The translations under genes were made by a program, and so were the position numbers. Positions 35,175 through 46,436 of a DNA stretch of 64,000 nt are shown here, piece by piece. How positions within the stretch are numbered: the stretch's first letter is position 1; the number at the start of each line of letters is the position of its first letter. The notes beneath the pieces are model-generated. The model saw only the letters and a program-made list of their open reading frames with translations, was not told where the DNA came from and did not search any database. The DNA comes from Odobenus rosmarus divergens (lineage: Eukaryota; Chordata; Mammalia; Carnivora; Odobenidae): contig NW_004450267.1 of NCBI RefSeq assembly GCF_000321225.1, positions 7,362,601 to 7,426,600 of the forward strand, read 5' to 3'.

Positions 35175-36070
35175 ATCCCATCTGATTTGAGAACTTCCTG
35201 TGTGATTAAAGGAAATGGAGACGATTCATGAACACATGTGGAATCCGAATCCCAACTCTCTGAATCCCACATCTGGCTCCACCTGATCAATCATCTTTTT
35301 CAACACAGGTTACTAGGCTTGCCTCCTTGTTTGATCCACAGTAAAACAAGCAGAAAGTTTTTGTTGTTTTAAGTAAACGGAAGAACTCCTCCCTCTCAGC
35401 AACTCCCCGCAGCCCACAGCATCCTTGCTCCTCAGAAAGCCATTATTCAGAGACCAGTGAAAAAGAGCGCACACACAATCAGCCATCTACAACGCATTTT
35501 GTTCTGCTAAAGGCTCGGGTACACACGGTGTGCGAGAGTACGCAGGACAGTGCATCACAGCATGACCTCTTCCTCCTGGCACAGCACAGTGAATGCTAGC
35601 GGCCCTCACAAGGGCCAGCACCGCCCGCTCCCATCGCCTGAGCCCCGACAACACGGAGGCGCCACTTGAAATGCCCAATTACCAGCAAGTCATTTGCTGT
35701 CCCTTCTTTGGAACAATCATGATCAAAAGAAATGTCTTGCTATGGCAGGAGAAGCCATCATTTTTCTGAGAAGCACCAGCTGAAACTCATTAGCAGTGTC
35801 TATTCTTCCCCCGAGAATTGGGGTCCCTTCACCTGACAGACCAATGCTGGATAGAAGCTGGCCGGGACATCCAAAGCCCTAAAGTTTCAGCTGCCTCCAC
35901 CCCGCAGCCCTCCACTCCCAGCCAGCCCACACCTGTGCCTTCCCAGCAGAGCCGGGGCTGGGGTGACTGCAACCTGTCTTTGTCCTTGGCACTTCCCTGA
36001 AAGAATCTCCTCGCCCTGGTGCCTGGATGCCTATTTATGCTGTCACCATACTTCTCATCACCAAGGCTTG
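35175..36070. other. Repeat-free intron block with CpG-containing core
   Basis: 35380-35830 holds several CpGs and motif-rich unique sequence (GGAACAATCATGATCAAAAG) with no repeat match. It could be a conserved element. There are no splice-bounded coding frames. Confidence 0.35.
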
Positions 36071-36074
36071 GATC

Positions 36075-36800
36075 TCTTAAATCAGAGGTTCTGGAACTTC
36101 AAAATGCTTATGAATCACCCGGGGTTCTTTTTAAAACATAGGTGAGGAGGTTCAGGACACCCCCCCACCCCCCGCCATGGAATGTGCCACTTTGGCATGT
36201 GGATTATTTTGAGCTGAAGGCACTTGAGACCCTGTGGCCTCAAGAGAAACTTTGTATCCCCCCTTAACTACACAGAAGAATCTAAATTGCAGGTCTTTCC
36301 CAGAATAAGGGTTATTAGCAAAGATAAATTTTATCTGAGTGACCCATCTGTATGGCAGGGCAAACATCTAATTAAAAACATCTGCTCTTCTTATGGCCCT
36401 GGTGAAGTGCATTCCTTTCCTCTGGAATCCCAGACCCCTATCCCCCTCTCCTTAGTTCAGAAGGACATATATACCTCATTTTACCTGTCTTTGGAATTTC
36501 CATGTTTCTGTGGATTCCCCATACGTACACCTATTAATTTAATTTTCTCCTATTGATCTGCCTCATATCAATTTGATTCTTAGTTCAGCTAGGAGACAGA
36601 AATTCTTGCCCCTGCAAGAAGGGGACAGGACATTCTTACTCCCTGACGATAGGCACCACCTTACCCACAGATTTTGGATCAAAAAGTAAAGAGTAGGACT
36701 AGATAATCTGTGTTTATAACAGGTTCCCCACTCTGAGCAGATGATTTTAATGCCAGGGATTCAAGGACCACACTTTGAGAACTATAGTTCCACATTTGCA
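36075..36800 (+). mobile_element. MER5-like element split by an LTR-like segment
   Basis: 36078-36150 (AGAGGTTCTGGAACTTCAAAATG, GAATCACCCGGGG) and 36690-36795 (CCACACTTTGAGAACTATAG) look like the two ends of a MER5-type element. The middle is the entry below. Confidence 0.5.
36205..36660 (+). mobile_element. Probable old ERVL-class LTR remnant
   Basis: The order TCTGTATGGCAGGG, TTTCTGTGGATTCCCCATACG, TTTTCTCCTATTGATCTGCC, ATATCAATTTGATTCTTAG resembles the 3' half of class III LTRs. It has no internal retroviral sequence. The family name is uncertain. Confidence 0.45.
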
Positions 36801-36802
36801 CT

Positions 36803-39155
36803 TGATATCTCCCTTGTTTTCTCAAATCTACCCTTGCATCACTCCCTAGTTCCTGCTCTCTGGCCACAGGAGTACTGTGGCTCCCAGGAGCTTCCTGCTC
36901 CAACCTAGCTTTCCACCTGCACCAAATCCCCTCAGACCTTCACTCTCAAAGCAGGTTTCCTCAGCTCAAATCTTTGATTAGCTCCCCACTGGTGACACAG
37001 TGTGAGTCTTTTGTTCTTTAGCCTGGTATCCAAGGCTTGAGAAATAGCATGTTGAGGTCAAGGACAGGTTGAGAATAGGGGTTATCAGAGAGAAGTGACC
37101 CTGGATGGTGGTTGTCTTCTCAATCATTAACATAATTATAAAAAGGTATTAAAAGTACTTAAAATTTCCATGGATCAAGAAAGCCCTGAGGCTCAGTAAC
37201 GCCTAGGAAGGAATTTCCTCTCTTTGCCTCCCAGGCCCCACTAGCCTCCCAGCCCTCAATCTTCTCACCAATAAGATGGGAACCAAACTATCACCTGCCT
37301 CAGAGGGAAGATTAAATAAGAAAAGGCAAGTGAAGAGATTAGATGCTCAATCATGTGTACTCAGATGATGAATCCTGAGCTTTAAACCACACAACTTTTA
37401 TAGGCACATTTAATTCCAGTAACAAAATCTCAGGGTTGGAATCCAACCCTCTCTTTGATGTTTGAACCCTCTCCGCCACATACCCAATAAGTAAGCAGTT
37501 GGCATTTCAAATTTTGCAGGTGGTTCTCCCTTGTGTGTGTTCCCTGATCTCTCTGGGACTACATCCTGAGCGCTCTCCTTCTTAGATGCTTTAATCCTTT
37601 CTTAGAAGAAGAGTTCATTTCTAGACCCATCATCATTCTGGTCACCAATCATTCTGTGTGCAACCCAAAGCACTCATCTTTTATTATGCAAAGCTGTCAA
37701 CTGGATCATACAATGTCCAAACTGGTTTAGTATGATTAAGGGGGCACAATCACTATAGCTAGTAAAAGACTGAATATCTGCAGTTTAATAAAATTATTCT
37801 CAAATCCTTTTTACATATTCTTTGGCAGACAGGAGCTGACATAGTAAAACCTGTAATTCTCCATGAGAGGCTCCAGAAAAACTGATAGAAACAGGTAAGC
37901 TTCATTTGTAGTACAGGAACTATGGACTTGAATATTAACACAGTCATTCAGAAGGGAAAGTCACTGAGCCTGATAAATTCTGCCATCGCTGCCCCTCACT
38001 CGCTCACCTGACTGGACTGCGTATAAGGCATTGTTTTTAAGGGAGGGCCTTGGAGCCTCAAACATCACTGTCCCACCCACACCACCGAGACCACTCCTCA
38101 CCCTTCCTGCCTTACCTGCCACTTGCTCTGCCAAGAGTGGGCACCCCGTTAGACTCCCTCTTCCCTGTCCCCTGGCTGTCACTTAGCTCTCTGCTTCCTG
38201 GCCTTCCCGGGAACACTATCTCCATCTCCTCTGCCTGAGCTCCAAGAACCACTGCCATCCCACTCCAGCCACAGGGAACATCCCCTGCTCTGACCCCACT
38301 AGCCCATTGTTATTTTGCTTCTTTGGCCCTGAAGCCAGACAGCCGTGTGCCATTCATACATCCTTTGGTGCATATGTCTTCTCTCGAGTGAGGGACGTAA
38401 CTCCCAGCACAGGGCCTTGCATACAGGAGGTGTACTGAAACAGTTCATCGGTTCATTCTTGCAAAAAACAGAGGGAGAAGAAAAAGAGAAGGGAGGCAAG
38501 CAAGATGGCCTGCAGAGAGTATTCAAAACAGTTGTTCTGGCTAGGGAAAAAATGGAACGGAATCTGTGTCTATCAGAAAGATCAAGAATCTAGCTACTCT
38601 TTGCTCTTCTCGGCACAAAGTCAGCCCAGGCTGGGAAGCAGTCCCTTATATCCCTGGAAACACAAAGGAGTTAGGGGAAAATAAGAGACGGAAGCGGAGA
38701 CAGGCTGATGTTGTCATGGGGTGCTCTTTTTGGCTCTTGCTCAGTGTTATCCCATTCTCAACAGGAAAAACAATAGTACTGAAAATTATTCCGCTAGTGA
38801 TACTAAAGCAGGTGTGCCCCTTCCACACCCTTCTGCCGCTTCATGAACCCCAGTTCCAGTTTGATCCTTAGAGACTTATTTCCATTGCCTTCAAGCCCAG
38901 CAGGGAGGAGAAGCCTGAGCACGTATGTTGGGACTCGAGGGAGAGCAACCACAACGGTGATGTGCCAGGCCGATTCCGACTGCAGAGGCTTCAGTGGTAT
39001 CTCTTTGTCACTGGTGTCTATCCTTGGTTTTCATCTTTTTGCTTTACTCTGCTTTGGGCCCTTAACAGGCAAAATATCCCTACTTGGGCAAAGACCATGC
39101 CTGGAATCGGCAATGGGGCAAGCAGACAGGTAGGCAGGTAGAGGCTGGCTCACTC
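36803..39155. other. Intron sequence, few recognisable features
   Basis: 36800-37050 may be a degraded L2 and 37215-37345 a MIR (AATAAGATGGGAACC, AGATTAAATAAG). The rest is unrecognised. Open frames are unsupported. Confidence 0.4.
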
Positions 39156-39159
39156 TCCT

Positions 39160-39440
39160 GCCCTCCCCCTCCACCAGCTGGAGTCCCCGTCTGTTTGTCT
39201 TCTGGCCCTCCCTTGCCTTCCTCTTTCTCTTTCTCCTTCCATCCCAAGGATGTCAGTTTCTCTGCTCTCTGTCTTCAGATCTCTCTCCCTTTCTTCCTCT
39301 GCCCCCCTTGGCTATCTCTGTCTCCTTCCTCTCCCTGTTTTGGGCTATGTGCATGTGTCCATCTGTCTTTCCCCTCTCTATGGCAGCATGCATGTGTGCT
39401 TCCTGTCTCTCTTCCTGTTCTCCTTCTCTGTCTACCTGGA
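39160..39440. repeat. Pyrimidine-rich low-complexity tract
   Basis: CT-rich sequence with many TCTCTCCTT-like units. It produces three overlapping + strand open frames, including a 167-codon one, that are composition artefacts. Confidence 0.7.
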
Positions 39441-39469
39441 TCCTCTCTTGTGTGGCTTTTCTATGGGAT

Positions 39470-39640
39470 CCCTGGATTGGGAGCCAGAAGACTCAGCTTC
39501 TGGTCCTGGCACTACATTAAGGAGCTGTGTGGTCACAGCCACATTATTTCACATCCCTGGACCTCAAGTTCCTCCATCATATCATAGGTTAGATTAGATG
39601 GTCTTTCACGTCTTTGGCGGCTCTGAGATTTTCTCACTGA
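39470..39640 (+). mobile_element. MIR-family element
   Basis: Sense order AGAAGACTCAGCTTCTGGTCC, TGTGTGGTCACAGCC, TCCCTGGACCTCAAGTTCC. A similar fragment sits at 53840-53980. Confidence 0.5.
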
Positions 39641-39789
39641 ATCAAACAGAACTCGGCAGGCCCCTCTCCCCGCCCCGCCCCAAGCAGTCGCTGTTGTCCA
39701 AACAGAAGAATCATGCTGGGGTCCCAACAGCACGAGCACCAGGGGGCGCTCGAGTCCCACCCAGAGGATGTGACTAAGGAACCAGACAA

Positions 39790-40025
39790 CGCTGATGGAA
39801 GCTTTACTACCTGCTAGGCAGCCAGGGTGCTAAGCCTTGTACTTGTCTCCCATTCAGTCCACTGAGATAGGTACTATGATCATTCCTGTTTTAGAGGTCA
39901 CTAAGCAGAAGCACCAGAGGTGAAATGCCTTGCCCAGTCACACGCCAAGACTTGAAGAACAGGTTACACTCTGGGTGTCTGACTGCAGAGCCGGTGTTCC
40001 TATGCACAATTCTGTATTCTTCCAG
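39790..40025 (-). mobile_element. MIR element
   Basis: Complement of MIR: AGATAGGTACTATGATCATTCC, AGTCACACGCCAAGACTTG. Confidence 0.65.
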
Positions 40026-40026
40026 C

Positions 40027-42941
40027 CACTGATGCTCACTCACGAGCCCTCCACCGAGGCTGCTGAGTAAACATCTCTGGACCCCCCAAGGTGCTCAAGA
40101 ATCTTGGATCCAGACTATATGGTTCAGTCAATTCTCTCCTCCCTTGAGACACCAACTCTGACTTCTCATGCTTCTGCATATAACTGTTCCATCAATACTC
40201 TACTGCCCTGCATACTGAATGGCATATTCTGGTCGAACTGTTCTTTATATTTTCAAATGGGCATGTCTTGAGCCATTCTAACGAACCAGGCATCTTCCCA
40301 GAACGTAATGCAGTGCAGTTCCAGGCCCACTGCAGAAGACAGAGCTTTCTGAATAACTGATGAGCACCAGCATACTTTGTGAGTCCTGAGGCTGCATCCT
40401 CTACCTTGTCTGTAAATACCTGGGACCCTCGAGACTTTCACATCACTATTCCTGCAGGCAGACTCCAACTACTCACGAGCAACTACTACATGGGCTGAGG
40501 GGGGCGCTTAAACGGTGTTCACCTCACAGAACAGAAACTGGGGGTCCTCTGATGATAATTTCAGCTCAAGGCAGCAAATATAAAGAGAACCCCAGCCTCA
40601 CGTCAGACATAGCCAAGAGTTGTGAGGTGCACAGAGAAGTAGTAGCCGTGGTTTCTACTCTCCAGGAGATATGGAATAGATGAGATGAAACATGCAAAAT
40701 AAAGATGATAAACCTATAAAGCTTCTGGGAGTCAGGAGACCAAAGTCCAAGTCTTTCACCCTAACAGGCGCCTTATGTCCAGAAGCCTTCTGAAGCACCA
40801 GCTCAGACATCTGCTGGGCGCTGATGACTGCCTGGGTATACGGTAAGCACTGGAGACCCACCAGCAGATTCGGCAGCCCCTGCTTCTCCACACTCGCCTG
40901 TGCCCCCCTGTGCCAGGGTCACTGACATAGGGAGGGAGAGCCTGTGTGGGACAACGGGTGAATGAAGTTATGTTCCAGAAGTGAGAGTCACACAACCTGA
41001 AAAGAACAACGGAATTACCATCCTGGGAGATTCGGTCCTCATGGAAAATCTGAACCCATCACCTCCACCTCATAACGTTCTACTTGCTTTTGCTCAGTGC
41101 CGACAATGTGATCGGTATGGTAGAGATGAACTGATAGCATCTCAATTCCAGAAATACTCTCATTTTTAAGAGCATGATATAGAATGGCCCCAGGTGTAGT
41201 TTTACTATACTTTCTTCCTAGCTTCCGTGTGGATGTCATGGTGGCCACAGAAAAGTCTGGGAATAGCAGTTCCCAGACAATCCAAGTCTGGATGCCACCT
41301 TCCTGCTGGGGAGGCTTTTGCCTGCCCCTCTCGCAGCCCCTCTACGCCTCTCCAGTGCCCATCCTGGTACAACAGCCGCAGAAACAGCAGGAGGGCAGAG
41401 AGCACACCAAGGACGTGGCACAACCCGCAGCCTGGTTACCTCCATGAGTCACTCCACGTTCACTGAAATAGTAACAACCCCGTGTGTGCCTCCAGAGGCT
41501 GGCACCTCCCTCTGTCTCAATCGCAGATGGACTCCGTGCTCTCCTGTGCTCTGGGATGATGTATTTATCTGGACAGTTCCAGATGGGAGGAGTAGGCAAC
41601 TGATTCATTTGCTTCTCCATTCCCGGCAGGCCCCACAAGGGTTTCGGAGCCAGGGCCAGCACATAAATGCCCATCTCTCCTGAGGCTGAGGTGTCGCCTC
41701 TGATGACTCAATCACTTGCCCCAGCCTGGGGCGGCGGGGTGGGGGTGCCTGCAACAAAGTTAGGGCAGCCCAAGACTTGGAAACAGTCCTGAAGGCCTGT
41801 CTACTCCCAGGACTGGTCGCATGGCGAACCCCCTCCCAGAGGGTGTCACAGCCAGTGATAGGATGCCCTGCCCTCCCTCCACCCTCCGTCGGTCTCAGGG
41901 CACCAAGCACTGGGGCCCCTCCCAACAGCAGCTGCGAAAGGGACCACACTCCAAAGACCTGTCCAGCTGGCTCTCGTGTTCCATGTAAATTTTGATACAC
42001 TTTTTGATTATAACTGGCCGATTCCACAGACGGTATACCACAGAGGTATCCACAGAGGGTACAGAGGAGTGTGAAATGTTATTTTATAGGTACAAACTTG
42101 AAATTATGTGCTGGCCACAGAAAAGTCTGATAGCATGAGTGCCCCCACCCTTGCCTCTCACAGTGAAATCAGCAAGGAGGTGATGTTAAGCTCCAACTTC
42201 GGTCTCCAGCTCCCAAACAGCTCCCCATCCACCAGAATATCCGCACCAGAGCAAAGCTCCCAGGGGTCCCCAAGGAGACAGACAGAGAACATACGAGGGA
42301 AAAAGAATGGGCTATTTCATTCAAAAGGGTATTCTTGGCAAGGCTGTCCTTTCATGGTCAAAACATAACCATTTCTTTATCATTTATGGTAAAGAGAAAA
42401 GCTATGACTGGTATAATAATGCAAAAAGACAGACTAAGCCAGAAATAACCTCTACTCATTAATAGCCCATGTTTTAAATCTCATTTGCCAAGTAAAACCT
42501 TGCTGAAGAATCCCCTAAAGGCCCTGTACCCCAACCACCCCCAACTTCAGCAGACCCCCTGCCTCCCTGATTGAGAAGTGAGCTCACAGTGTGTGGTCTA
42601 ACACCGACAGTGCTCAAATAACCCCCGCCCCCGGCCCCGGAGTCATCTAGAAAGCTCCGGCCCGAGTGAGGGTCAAGCTCTTGCCCAAAGACAACCATGC
42701 CGTGTAAGTGTGAGGAAGTGCTCTGCCTCTGATGGAGCCTCCTGCCCCACACCAGAGTGAGCAGGACCATCTGAGGCTGCTTAGGCAGGAAGTCCGTCTG
42801 GGGTGGGGGGTGGGGCAGTTGGGGCCGAATGGCCCTCTTCCCTCCGTGTATCAGGGGTTCCCAGGCCTGACTGCCTGCGTCTGGGCCTTGGGGCGTCTGC
42901 CTGCCTGGGATGGGTGCGTGGAGGGGGCAGCGGCCCATTAC
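40027..42941. other. Intron below exon C, moderately GC-rich
   Basis: No repeat family is clear. The segment from 42941 down to 42474 is open in exon C's frame. Two 17-base copies of GGCCACAGAAAAGTCTG occur at about 41243 and 42114. Confidence 0.45.
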
Positions 42942-43172
42942 CTGCTGCACGTCCTGCTGGAAGACACAGAGCTGCAGACGCTGGTGGAGCCGCACCTTGC
43001 GGTGCTGCCAGATGCTCTCAAGCCGCCGCTGGTGGTGCAGCACCTCGTGCACCACGTCCAGCACCTGGTGCACTGCCTTGGAGTAGTTGGCGGTGGCCGT
43101 GAGGGACTCAGAGTTCCCAGGGCTCAGGGGCCTCTGCAGCACATCCAGCAGTGCTTTGCCATCCTGGCTGAC
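42942..43172 (-). CDS. KALRN: Kalirin internal exon C, spectrin-repeat region (77 codons)
   Basis: This 231-base, phase 0-0 exon encodes 77 residues, from VSQDGKALLD to CVFQQDVQQ. The acceptor is CCTTCTTGCAG| above 43172. The donor is CAG|GTAATG at 42942/42941, weaker at the +3 to +6 positions than the GTGAG donors of the other three exons. The product has a loop rich in Pro/Ser/Gly (LQRPLSPGNSESL), then two long amphipathic helices (ANYSKAVHQVLDVVHEVLHHQRR and WQHRKVRLHQRLQL, with a His/Arg-rich face) that start the next spectrin repeat. In this loop TRIO reads, from memory, LQRPLTPGSSDSL, again favouring KALRN. The frame stays open beyond the donor for about 155 codons (to 42474) and upstream of the acceptor to 43283, so intron retention would extend the protein instead of stopping it quickly. 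Confidence 0.9.
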
Positions 43173-43206
43173 CTGCAAGAAGGAGAGGTCAGCTCGAGGG
43201 AACCGC

Positions 43207-43226
43207 GGGGCGGGCAGGGCATGGGG
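43207..43226 (+). other. G-quadruplex motif upstream of exon C acceptor
   Basis: Four G runs (4,3,3,4) with loops of 1, 2 and 3 bases on the + (template) strand, 35 bases above the exon C acceptor. A further 11-G run lies at 43247-43257. Confidence 0.65.
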
Positions 43227-43379
43227 CGGCAAGCAGAGTCGGCCCCGGGGGGGGGGGTCCCTCGTTAGGACTGAGAATCCCATGACGCTGGAGGCACGTG
43301 CCAGCCAGAGCGCCCCAGCGCGCAGCCCACAGCCTGGGGGAGGGGACCTGCTCAGGCAGTGTCTCTCTCCCCCTTGAAT

Positions 43380-43470
43380 TGGGCAGGGACTCCGCCTTAT
43401 TCATCTGTCCCCAGTGCTCAGAACAGTGCCTGGTCCATCATACCTCATACATATTTTGACTGATTCACTG
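43380..43470 (+). mobile_element. L2 3' end
   Basis: GGGCAGGGACTCCGCCTTATT, CAGTGCTCAGAACAGTGCCT, then ATTTTGACTGATTCACTGA. Confidence 0.65.
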
Positions 43471-43544
43471 AGTAGGTCAAGCGGCAGAGCTTCAGTTCAG
43501 AAATGAACCAAAATATAAACTGATACCATAAACCTCTCTCTTTC

Positions 43545-43720
43545 TTCTTCACTTCCTCTTCCTAGCTCTCAACTTCCAGATATGTGACCAGAGGTAAGTT
43601 ACTTAACCTCTTTGGGCCTCAGTTTCCTTGTATGTTAAATAGGGATAGGAAGGGGACAACCTCACAGGGTTATGGTGAGGACCGAGTGAGGTAACATGTG
43701 GAGCGCTCAGAACAGGGCCC
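43545..43720 (+). mobile_element. MIR element
   Basis: GTGACCAGAGGTAAGTTACTT, TTTGGGCCTCAGTTTCC, GGTGAGGACCGAGTGAGG. Confidence 0.7.
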
Positions 43721-43721
43721 C

Positions 43722-45135
43722 GGCAGGGAAGACGGGCTCCCGATTCTACTTCCACCATCAGCATCTTTATCATCATTTCGCTCTCCTGTCTTCCTTATTT
43801 CCTCCTCATTTTCTTTCCTTTATATTTATCTTTCTTTTGCTCTCTTTCTATACAACTCCCTTGTTTTCTCCTGAGAATGGTAATACCCCCGTCTTTCCAG
43901 AACATGCAAAGTAAGGGAGGGACCCTTTGACCGTAGACACAATAGCCATGCTCTCCCGTCCCCCAACATTCACCCTCAGGGCTGAGACCCACGGGGGTGA
44001 CGGTCCCTGTCGTTCCTTATTGGAACCTTGGTACAATTACAGGCACCCCTCCTTCTGGAAAGTGACATCATCTGATCGACACCTGTGGCTCGCCAGTGCT
44101 GGTCGAGGACCCAGTACAGCAGGTATCTTTCCAATTTAAACCAGTGCTGACCAGGGAGTTAGGGGATTTTAAGGCCCTAAATTAATTTGGTTAACGATTA
44201 AATCCAAGTTGGTTTGGAGTTGAAATGGTCTTTCCCTTCTAGCAAGGTGGGGAAGCGAGTGTGCTCCTACCTCCAGCCTTAGGATGATGAATGAGGAGCT
44301 GTTTGCTGGGCTCCAGCCTCCCCTTACCCCACCCTCACGTCCTGATAATAGCTTGTGGAGGGTTCGGCAACACAGAGGCCTCTGTTACCCCCTATCCATG
44401 GGGCAACAGAAACGGTGTGGGGCTGGGCGTGGTGACCAAGAGGAATACTAGGCCGAGAGTACTGTAGCTGAGCCCGGGGAGAAAGCCTGACTGGAGGACG
44501 ACAGCTGTTCTGACTTCCTCTATCCACCCGTCCCACCACGCCTGCCTCCCGAAATGCACTGCCAGGGGAGGCGAAGAGGAAGCATCTCATCAGCGACACA
44601 AAGGTAACACCCTCCAGAGATGTGAATAAGACAAATATTCTGTGGCCAAACCCAGGAGAGCTCAACTCAGGGAACTCCGAGCAGATGCTGTCTTTGGCAC
44701 CATGCTATGTCCAGGGCAGGGTGGTTAGGGATGGAAGTCCAAGTCCTAAAATCCAAGTCAATAGAGCTCCAGCCCTCTGCCTCAGTCCACATCTGCAGGA
44801 GGCCGGGACGGCCCACTGACCTCTGAAGTGGGCTTGGAGGGCATGTCTGTGTCCCCCAGGGCTAGGGCCTGAGAAAACACTGGGAGAAATATCGTGTCTC
44901 TCTCTGTAATGACACAAACACCGAAGTGTGAAACGTGTAAATATGATATGAATGTCATTTGTACGCTCTATGTTTATATCTTACAAGGAGTAAATTTAGA
45001 GATTCTTGACCCATGGCCATTCTTGACCCACAGTTCTGTTCTAAGAGAAAGCCTTGGGACATTTGAACCAAAGCTGATGAGATCAGATTTGGCTCACAAG
45101 TCCTCCTCTCTGCCTCCTATAATAACAAAACCTGT
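43722..45135. other. Intron between exons B and C, nothing recognised
   Basis: A T/C-rich run lies at 43770-43870. No exon or repeat is supported. Confidence 0.45.
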
Positions 45136-45139
45136 TACC

Positions 45140-45360
45140 ATTTTTTTAAGCACTTATTACTGTCAGGCACTGGGCCATGTGCATTACATGGGCACTATCT
45201 TTGTAACCCTTCAAACTACAGGCAAGTGTTAACCACCTTCATTACAGAAGAAAAGTGAGGCTTAGAGTACTTCGGTAACTTGCCTGAAGTCACACCGATA
45301 AGGAGAGGGCTGAGAGTCAAAGTCAGCTTTGACTGTGGCAAAACCTTTACTCTCACCCAG
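45140..45360 (-). mobile_element. MIR element
   Basis: Complement of MIR: GTCAGGCACTGGGCCATGTGC, AGTGAGGCTTAGAGTACTTC. Confidence 0.65.
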
Positions 45361-45414
45361 AAGCCCTTGGTTCTTTGCCTTCAGCATGCGTCAAATTTAC
45401 CCGGTGTAATATTG

Positions 45415-45530
45415 ACTAAAATGTAGGTTCCAGGTCCTACTTCTTGACATTCTGATGCAGTCTGAGGTGGAGCCCAGGAACAAGTCTGAGGCAAGTGGTC
45501 TGAGAACCCACTTGGAGAAACACAGCTCCA
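45415..45530 (+). mobile_element. MER5A-like fragment
   Basis: TTGACATTCTGATGCAGTCTG, AACAAGTCTGAGGCAAGTGG. Confidence 0.45.
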
Positions 45531-45531
45531 A

Positions 45532-46304
45532 CTCTCCTTGCCCATGGGCCAGATGTGAATTCACTTTCCCCTCCTCATCCAGCTTCCTTAATTAGCCCAT
45601 CTCTTTATGTCCCTCAGCCTCTCCCTCAGAATTCATGCCAGTTAGTCAACTCACTCACTTGCGTATGTCCACAACATATGCCCCCTTCCTTTTCCTTGGA
45701 AAGCAATTTCAAGAAGAGCCCCCCCCCCCACCTTCTTAACTTGAACCATGCACCCAGCCTTTGATTTTTCAGTTAAAGAGTCTTTTAATTTGTCTTTCAC
45801 TTCCATGGCAGCTTCTCGCTCCTGCAAACACTTATCTCCACCCCACAGTGAGTTCTCCTCTGGACTTTCTAGAGAGAAAATGGGTATTTGTTGATGAGCT
45901 GCTTCATTAAAGGGGTAGAGGGCTGGCCCACCAGCCAGAAAGCACACTGAGGAGCACAGCCTTGCTTGCTCATATTCGTCTTCCCGGGGAGAGAGTCTGA
46001 TCTTCACATATAAGGTGAGGGAGGTGTGTGTGTGTGTGTGTGTGTGCGTGTGCGTGCGCATGCACACATAGGCACATGTGTGACAAGGTGGCGCCTGCTG
46101 ATGGCCACATCGTCTCTGCTTCCTGGCTGGAGACCTCATTGTTCATAGATCAAGGATCTTAAAGATGTCTCTAAAGGGAGAAAAATGGCCTCTCTCTTCT
46201 TCTTAGTCCAACCCAGGCTATTACACAACGTACAGGCCAGTGCTCTTGCCACTCACCCACATCCACACACACCCACGAGCCCAGTGTGTCTGCGTGGTCC
46301 TCAC
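45532..46304. other. Intron just below exon B, with homopolymer C and GT repeat
   Basis: A run of ten C lies at about 45720-45730, then ordinary sequence and the GT microsatellite at 46024-46060. No other exon. Confidence 0.45.
46024..46060. repeat. GT/GC microsatellite
   Basis: About 12 GT units followed by GCGTGTGCGTGCGC. Lies about 245 bases below exon B. Likely polymorphic. Confidence 0.92.
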
Positions 46305-46436
46305 CTCTGTGTAGGCCTGTGTCACCTGCTCATACAAGGACTGGTGGTGGTGGATGGCCAGCTCCAGGTCCTGCATCTCAGAGGGCAGGCCCCCCTCGCT
46401 GCACATCTTGCACCAGGCATCCACTCCCGACAGGAA
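46305..46436 (-). CDS. KALRN: Kalirin internal exon B, spectrin-repeat region (44 codons)
   Basis: This 132-base, phase 0-0 exon encodes 44 residues, from FLSGVDAWCKMC to VTQAYTE. The acceptor is TCCTTCCAG| above 46436 and the donor is GAG|GTGAGG at 46305/46304. It continues the helix begun in exon A without a break (KAEQ then FLSGVDAW). It carries the second helix of the repeat, with the conserved LPSEMQDLELAIHHHQ stretch. FLSGVDAWCKMC is the best paralogue marker here, since I recall TRIO as YMSNVDSWCKAC at this place. Two cysteines and two tryptophan/aspartate landmarks are intact and there is no stop or frameshift. The intron before it (46437-50044) is 3,608 bases and the intron after it (43173-46304) is 3,132 bases. 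A long GT microsatellite lies about 245 bases below the donor. Confidence 0.9.

Noticed and set aside
39084..39587. 167-codon + strand open frame and two overlapping ones
   Set aside because: Pyrimidine-rich low-complexity sequence gives Ser/Leu/Pro-rich translations without stops. No splice or promoter support.
41318..41683. Overlapping frames of 110-140 codons on both strands (41318-42027)
   Set aside because: GC-rich chance frames, no continuity with the spectrin-repeat reading frame, no family match.
42732..43268. 178-codon + strand open frame
   Set aside because: Antisense shadow of exon C in GC-rich DNA.
45651..46139. 162-codon minus-strand frame
   Set aside because: Passes through the GT microsatellite (poly Thr-His) and lies in the intron between exons B and C. 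No splice sites support it as an exon.
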